A stretch of DNA of 25,564 bases from an uncultured Aquincola sp. (GTDB lineage: Bacteria; Pseudomonadota; Gammaproteobacteria; Burkholderiales; Burkholderiaceae). Location: NCBI GenBank assembly GCA_937883885.1, contig CAKZXL010000191.1, positions 1 through 25,564 on the forward strand, read 5' to 3'. Positions 21,492-25,564 of the stretch are shown here, one piece after another (position 1 is the stretch's first letter; each line of letters starts with the position of its first letter). The position numbers and the translations under genes are program-made. The notes beneath the pieces were generated by a model, which was given only the letters and a program-made list of their open reading frames with translations, made no database searches and was not told the origin of the DNA.

Positions 21492-23417
21492 TCAGTTGCT
21501 CTGCAGCTCGTCGGCCAGCGAGGCGATCTCCTCGATCGCCGACGACAGCTCCTCGGTGCCCTGGCTTTGCTGGCGGGCGGCGGCGGCGGCCTGCTCGGCC
21601 GACTTCTCGGCCTGGGTGGCGGCGGCGCTGACCTGGTCCACGCCGGCCTTGACCTGGGTGATGGCCACCACGATCTCCTGCGCGGAGCTCTGCGCCTCGG
21701 CATTGCCCTTGACGATGGCGGCGATGTCGTCCTGCATCGACACCAGGTTGGCGGTGATGGTGCGGGCCTTTTCCACCTCCAGCAGGGCCGAGCCCATGAT
21801 CTCGGAGAGGTCGCGGCCCACCGCGCCGATCTGGTCCTGGATGCCCTTGACCAGGTCCTTGATGCGCTCGGCGTTCTCGGCCGAGTCGTGGGCCAGGTTG
21901 CGGATGTCGGTGGCCACCACCACGAAGCCCTTGCCATACTCGCCGGCGCGTGCCGCTTCGATGTTGCCGTTGACCGCCAGCATGTTGGTCTGGATGCTGA
22001 CCTGGGTGATCGCATCGACGATCTTGTCGATGCGCCGGCTCACCAGCTCCAGCTCCTTGATCTGCTGGGCGCTGGCGCGGGTGCTGTCCACGCCGGTGGA
22101 AATGCTGGTGATCAGGCGGTCGATGTTGGCCTTGTTGTCGTCCATCAGGCCGCGGATGGCGCTGGCCTTTTCCAGGCCGGTGCTGGCGCGCTGCTCGGCC
22201 AGCTGCGCACCACGCTCGATCTGGCTGATGGCCGCGGCCGACTGGGCGGTGGCGGCGGCCTGGGTCTGCGCGCCTTTGCGGATCTGGTCCAGCGCCACCA
22301 TGATCTGGCTGGCCGAGCGGTTGATCTCCTGCACCGCGCTGGAGAGTTCTTCGGCCGAGCTGGCCACCTCTTCGGCGCTCTTGCTGATGTTGGTGCTGTT
22401 CTTCAGCTCGTCGGCAATCTCGCTCAGGTTGTGCGCGGTCTGCTCGCATTCCTGCAGCGCGGCGCTTTGCTCCTGCACGGTCTTGGCCGCTTCTTCGGAG
22501 GCGGACGACTGCTCGGCCGCGGCCGCGGCGATCTGCTCGGCGCCCTTGAGCGCCTGCTGCGACGCGGTGGCCGACTGCTGCGCGGCGCTGGCGATCTCGG
22601 TGGAGCCGGCCACGATGTCGGCCGCCTCGGTGCGGATCTGCTCGAGCTGGCGCAGGATCACGTCGCTCTTTTCGACCTCGCTCTGGATGCTGTCGGACGC
22701 CTCGTTGATGCCGGTGGCGATGGTCTTGACCTCGCCCTGGATCTGGCCCACCAGGCTCTGGATCTGCTTGGCGCTTTTTTCGCTGGTCTCGGCCAGGGTG
22801 CGCACCTCGTCGGCCACCACCGCAAAGCCCTTGCCATGCTGGCCGGCACGGGCGGCCTCGATGGCGGCGTTCAGGGCCAGCAGGTTGGTCTGGTCGGCGA
22901 TGCGGGCCACCGCCTTGACGATGTCACCGATGTTGGCGGCTTGGCGTTCCAGCTCGGCCACCATCTTCACGCTTTCGGCCTGGCGCCTGGCGCCCAGCGC
23001 CACGTTGGCCACCGTGGCCTGCACCTCGGTGTTGATGCGGGCGGCCAGCGCCTGGCCGTTCTCGGCCTTGGCCTGGGCCACGCCGGCGGCGGTGAGCTGA
23101 CGCGCAATGGCGCCCGAGACCTGGGTGATGGCGGCCAGCGACTGCTGGGCCGCGCCGGCCGCCTCTTCGGCGCCGGAGGCGATCTGGTCGGCCGCCCGCT
23201 TGAGTTCTTCGGCCGCGCTGGCGGCCTCGTTGATGCCCGCCGCCATCTGGCTGGAGGCGGCGGCCACGCGCTCGGCGGCCTGCTGCTGCTTGGCCAGCGT
23301 GCGGGCCCGCTTGCGGCTGGCTTCGGCGTCACGCGCCACGGTCTTGGAAATGCCCTTGGCCACCAGGGTGGGCGGAACGGACACGGTGGCATCACGGGAC
23401 TTCATGACAAGCGACAT
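21492..23417 (-). CDS. Cytosolic methyl-accepting chemotaxis protein with two signalling tips, 641 aa
   Basis: There is no transmembrane helix, PAS or other sensor domain. After about 25 residues almost the whole chain is Ala/Glu/Gln-rich helix. Two receptor tips are present: [17 protein letters not shown] (176-192), essentially consensus, and [17 protein letters not shown] (476-492), with two changes. The helix before the first tip (about 145 residues), the stretch between tips (about 280) and the helix after the second (about 150) fit two full hairpins of equal length. Methylation-like sites with the [ASTG]2-x2-[EQ]2-x2-[ASTG]2 pattern appear at about 80-89, 276-285 and 352-361. ATG 23417 has a GGAG ribosome binding site six bases upstream and is preferred over an in-frame GTG at 23444. 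It heads the che operon, 38 bp before the triple-CheW gene. Confidence 0.92.
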   Translation of the reverse strand: MSLVMKSRDATVSVPPTLVAKGISKTVARDAEASRKRARTLAKQQQAAERVAAASSQMAAGINEAASAAEELKRAADQIASGAEEAAGAAQQSLAAITQVSGAIARQLTAAGVAQAKAENGQALAARINTEVQATVANVALGARRQAESVKMVAELERQAANIGDIVKAVARIADQTNLLALNAAIEAARAGQHGKGFAVVADEVRTLAETSEKSAKQIQSLVGQIQGEVKTIATGINEASDSIQSEVEKSDVILRQLEQIRTEAADIVAGSTEIASAAQQSATASQQALKGAEQIAAAAAEQSSASEEAAKTVQEQSAALQECEQTAHNLSEIADELKNSTNISKSAEEVASSAEELSSAVQEINRSASQIMVALDQIRKGAQTQAAATAQSAAAISQIERGAQLAEQRASTGLEKASAIRGLMDDNKANIDRLITSISTGVDSTRASAQQIKELELVSRRIDKIVDAITQVSIQTNMLAVNGNIEAARAGEYGKGFVVVATDIRNLAHDSAENAERIKDLVKGIQDQIGAVGRDLSEIMGSALLEVEKARTITANLVSMQDDIAAIVKGNAEAQSSAQEIVVAITQVKAGVDQVSAAATQAEKSAEQAAAAARQQSQGTEELSSAIEEIASLADELQSN

Positions 23418-23460
23418 TGACGACTCCAGGCAACGCTTTTGCACAACAGGAACGTCAGGG

Positions 23461-23488
23461 ATAACGGCGCTTGTTCTGGGGAAATTGA
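23461..23488 (-). promoter_or_regulatory. Candidate sigma-28 (FliA)-like promoter of the che operon
   Basis: On the minus strand GCCGTTAT (23468-23461) resembles the sigma-28 -10 element GCCGATAA at six of eight bases. TCAATTTC (23488-23481) resembles the -35 TAAAGTTT at five of eight, with a 12-bp spacer where 11 is usual. It lies about 45 bp upstream of the first operon gene. The match is imperfect, so this is only a candidate; if real, the operon would be co-regulated with flagella. Confidence 0.3.
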
Positions 23489-23578
23489 TCAGGGTAAGTC
23501 AGGATTGCGGGCGGTATGCGAAGTTTTGCTCAGGAATGATTTTGCGGGTCATGCGGAGCCTGCAGCACCGGGTACGGG

Positions 23579-23600
23579 CCGGGGCGTCAGGCAGCCCCGG
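23579..23600. other. GC-rich hairpin in the leader of the PIG-L gene
   Basis: The inverted repeat CCGGGGC (23579-23585) and GCCCCGG (23594-23600) forms a 7-bp stem with an 8-base loop, 33 bp before the PIG-L start. No T run follows, so it is not a typical terminator. It could be a leader structure or chance in such GC-rich DNA. Confidence 0.3.
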
Positions 23601-23633
23601 GCATGCGATCCTCGCGGCTCACGATGTACCCGC

Positions 23634-24527
23634 ATGACCCTGCCCGTTTCCCCGCCCCCTGAGACCTCGTTCGCGGCGCGCGGCCTGCTTGCTCGCGCTG
23701 CGCGTGGCCTGCTGCGCCGCCTGGTGGCCGATGGCCTGCCGCCCGCGGTGCGGCGCGCGCTGCGGCTGCAGCTGGCCCTGGCCCATGCCAGCCAGCAGCC
23801 CGCCCTGGTGGCAGCGCCCGCCGGCCGCCGCGTGCTGGTGCTGGCCCCGCATGCCGACGACGAAAGCCTGGGCTGTGGCGGCACGCTGGCGCTGGCCGCG
23901 CAGGCCGGTTGCAGCGTGCGGGTGCTGGTGCTCACCGATGGCCGCAAGGGCTACGACCCGGCGCAGCTGCCGCCCGGCGACGACGCCGCGCGCGAGCGCT
24001 TCGAAAGTGCGCTGGCCGCGCAGCGGCTGCAGGAAGCCGCGGCCGCCTGCCGCTGCCTGGGCCTGCCGGCGCCGGGCTGCCTGGGCATGCCCGACGGCGC
24101 GCTGGCTTCGGCCATCGGCTGGGCGCTGGACCCGCTGGCCGAGCTGCTGGCCGACTGGCAGCCCGAGCTGATCTTCAGCCCCTTCGCCACCGACGCCCAC
24201 CCCGACCACAGGGCCGCGGCCTGGCTGCTGGCGCGGGCGCTGGCCCGCGTGAAGCTGCCGGCCGATGCGCAGGTGTGGGCCTATGAAACCTGGACGCCGC
24301 TGCCGGCCAACACCTTCGTGGACGTCGGCAGCAGCATCGTGGCCAAGCGCGCGGCCATCGCGGCCCATGCCTCGCAGATGGCGGGCACCGACCTGCTGCG
24401 GGTGTTCGACGGCCTGGCCGCCTACCGCTCGCTGGGGGCCGGCCGACCGGGCGGCGCGGTGGAGGCCTTCCACCGCGACACGCCCGCCGGCTACATCGAC
24501 CAGGTCAGGCGGGCTTCGGCGGGTTGA
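23634..24527 (+). CDS. PIG-L (LmbE) family deacetylase, 297 aa
   Basis: This belongs to the family of zinc-dependent N-deacetylases that act on GlcNAc-containing molecules such as GlcNAc-PI, mycothiol precursors, antibiotic intermediates or cell-surface glycans. The first 60 residues are basic and helical with no known domain. The catalytic domain starts at about 65: [13 protein letters not shown] (71-83) corresponds to the PHPDDE motif with Ala in place of Pro and keeps H73, D75 and D76. DAHPDHRAA (187-195) supplies the second metal-binding His (H189 or H192). ATG 23634 is chosen; the frame is open back to 23439, but those residues are not protein-like and overlap the che promoter region. 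It is the only plus-strand gene, diverging from the che operon. The substrate is unknown. Confidence 0.88.
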   Translation: MTLPVSPPPETSFAARGLLARAARGLLRRLVADGLPPAVRRALRLQLALAHASQQPALVAAPAGRRVLVLAPHADDESLGCGGTLALAAQAGCSVRVLVLTDGRKGYDPAQLPPGDDAARERFESALAAQRLQEAAAACRCLGLPAPGCLGMPDGALASAIGWALDPLAELLADWQPELIFSPFATDAHPDHRAAAWLLARALARVKLPADAQVWAYETWTPLPANTFVDVGSSIVAKRAAIAAHASQMAGTDLLRVFDGLAAYRSLGAGRPGGAVEAFHRDTPAGYIDQVRRASAG

Positions 24528-25401
24528 GCGCGGCGATCGCGCGCACCACCGCCACCATGTCCAGGGCGCCGTGCCCCTGGTCCACCGCCTGCTGGAACAA
24601 GGCATGCGCCTGGTCCAGCAGCGGGCTGGGCAGCTGCGCCGCCCGCGCCTGCGCGGCCACCAGCTGGCTGTTCATCAGCACGTCGCGGATCGAGGCCTGC
24701 ACGCTGAAGTCCTGCGCCACCAGCTTGGCCAGCTTCATCTGCGACACGGCGCTGGCCATCGGCCCGGCGTCCAGCACCTGGCGCAGCAGCTCGGTGTCCA
24801 GGCCTTGCTGCTGCGCGAAGTGAAAGCTCTCGCACAGCCCGGTGACCAGGGTGATGAGGAAGAGGTTGACCGACAGCTTCATCAGCAATGCCGAAGGCAC
24901 TGCGCCGCAGGCAAACACCTGCTTGCACACCGGCGCCAGCAGCGGCTGCACCTGCGCCACGTCGGCTGCATCGCCGGCCAGCAGGCCCACCAGCTGCCCG
25001 GCCTCGGCCGGCTTGCGTGAGCCGGAGACCGGCGCTTCCACGAAGCGGCCGCCCGCGGCCCGCACGTCGGCCTGCAGGCCTTGCGAGTAGGCGGGCGAGG
25101 TGGTGGCCATGTTCACCAGCAGCCGGCCTTGCAGCATGGCCGCGAAGGCCGGCGTGCCACGCTGCAGCGCCTCGTCCAGCGCCGCTTCGCTGGCCAGCAT
25201 GGTGATGACGACGGGCGCCCCCGCGAACACCTCGGCCGGCGTGGCCAGCGCCTGGGCGCCATGCGCCAGCAGCGCCTGGCCCTTGCCGGGCGAACGGTTC
25301 CACACCAGCAGCCGCCGGCCCGCGCGGGCCAGGTTCAGCGCCATCGGCTCACCCATCACGCCCAGGCCGATGAAGCCCAGGGGTGCCACGCCGTCTTCCA
25401 T
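24505..25401 (-). CDS. NAD(P)-dependent beta-hydroxyacid dehydrogenase (3-hydroxyisobutyrate dehydrogenase family), 298 aa
   Basis: The Rossmann dinucleotide motif [13 protein letters not shown] lies at 9-21. The substrate-binding region [15 protein letters not shown] lies at 123-137 (family form DxPVSGG). The catalytic lysine is K175 in LLMKLSVN, with the C-terminal all-helical domain after it. Family members oxidise 3-hydroxyisobutyrate, tartronate semialdehyde or related short hydroxyacids, or reduce succinic semialdehyde and glyoxylate. The [12 protein letters not shown] form recalls the glyoxylate/succinic semialdehyde reductase branch, but this is only suggestive. The length is that of a complete enzyme. 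ATG 25401 follows a weak AAGG site. The 3' end overlaps the convergent PIG-L gene by 23 bp. Confidence 0.9.
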   Translation of the reverse strand: MEDGVAPLGFIGLGVMGEPMALNLARAGRRLLVWNRSPGKGQALLAHGAQALATPAEVFAGAPVVITMLASEAALDEALQRGTPAFAAMLQGRLLVNMATTSPAYSQGLQADVRAAGGRFVEAPVSGSRKPAEAGQLVGLLAGDAADVAQVQPLLAPVCKQVFACGAVPSALLMKLSVNLFLITLVTGLCESFHFAQQQGLDTELLRQVLDAGPMASAVSQMKLAKLVAQDFSVQASIRDVLMNSQLVAAQARAAQLPSPLLDQAHALFQQAVDQGHGALDMVAVVRAIAALNPPKPA

Positions 25402-25430
25402 CGCAGGCCTTTCCAGCAGGAGATGTCCCG

Positions 25431-25530
25431 GCGCGCAGCGTAGCGCGCCTGGGGGCCCCCAGTCCCGCCGGGCCGCCCCAAGGGACTGAGCTCCCCCTCG
25501 GGGGGGCGCGAGCGCAGCGAGCTTGGGGGC
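25431..25530. repeat. GC-rich palindromic intergenic repeat cluster
   Basis: Several inverted repeats are packed into 100 bp upstream of the dehydrogenase gene. They are GCGCGC-agcgta-GCGCGC (25431-25448), the perfect 14-bp palindrome CTGGGGGCCCCCAG (25449-25462), AGTCCC...GGGACT (25461-25487) and CCCCC-TC-GGGGG (25493-25504), followed by GCGAGCGCAGCGAGCTTGGG. From memory this closely resembles an extragenic repeat scattered through many Comamonadaceae and related Burkholderiales genomes. The palindromes are seen directly; the family link needs a genome search. Confidence 0.65.
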
Positions 25531-25564
25531 CTCGTCAAGCTGCGCGGCGGCGCGCCAGCCAGCC

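Noticed and set aside
21454..22449. N-terminal extension of the triple CheW protein into the receptor gene
   Set aside because: Arg/Gly/Gln-rich shadow over the receptor; a GTG with a proper AAGGAG site begins the real product.
25356..25538. Short minus-strand frame over the right-edge repeat
   Set aside because: It is a translation of the palindromic repeat itself plus a shadow of the dehydrogenase start.

Overview
The window is very GC-rich (roughly 70 %), densely packed and almost entirely transcribed from the minus strand. Codon use, protein families and a GC-rich intergenic repeat at the right edge suggest a betaproteobacterium of the order Burkholderiales, probably near the Rubrivivax/Leptothrix/Sphaerotilaceae group. 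The repeat resembles one I remember from Comamonadaceae-like genomes. This assignment is inference; there is no rRNA or other marker gene in the window. I found no tRNA, rRNA, CRISPR array or intact mobile element.

Read in the direction of transcription (right to left), the layout is as follows. (A) 25401-24505: a beta-hydroxyacid dehydrogenase. It converges on, and overlaps by 23 bp, a PIG-L/LmbE deacetylase (23634-24527), the only plus-strand gene. (B) 23417-12567: a ten-gene chemosensory operon. Its order is a cytosolic receptor with two signalling tips, a triple-CheW scaffold, CheB, a HEAT-repeat protein, CheR, a CheY-like receiver, CheA, a small STAS-like protein, CheY, and a membrane-anchored receptor that carries a CheZ-like motif. 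Several junctions are 4-bp stop/start overlaps. No separate cheZ, cheD or single-domain cheW is present. (C) 12077-10605: a MocR-type (GntR-aminotransferase) regulator with a likely promoter and palindromic operator, preceded by about 490 bp of gene-free DNA that may hold a decayed dispersed repeat. (D) 10539-3930: a six-gene cyclic-di-GMP/two-component operon. It encodes a PAS-PAS-GGDEF-EAL-REC-PAS hybrid, a 46-aa small protein, an HDOD protein, a soluble histidine kinase without an input domain, a REC-HD-GYP protein and a stand-alone receiver. Almost every junction is translationally coupled. (E) 3588-1: an MscS-type channel with a large periplasmic domain, a secreted uncharacterised protein, and the start of a membrane protein cut by the window edge.

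How it probably works: in operon B the receptors control CheA through the CheW scaffold, CheA passes phosphate to two receivers and CheB, CheR and CheB adapt the receptors, and the last gene may be both receptor and phosphatase. In operon D one kinase is well placed to phosphorylate three closely related receivers that all carry a Lys-Pro-Trp motif. Two of these sit on cyclic-di-GMP enzymes. The strongest candidates for undescribed biology are the double-tip receptor, the receptor-CheZ-like fusion, the STAS and HEAT accessory genes of the chemosensory operon, and the doubly coupled 46-aa protein in operon D.
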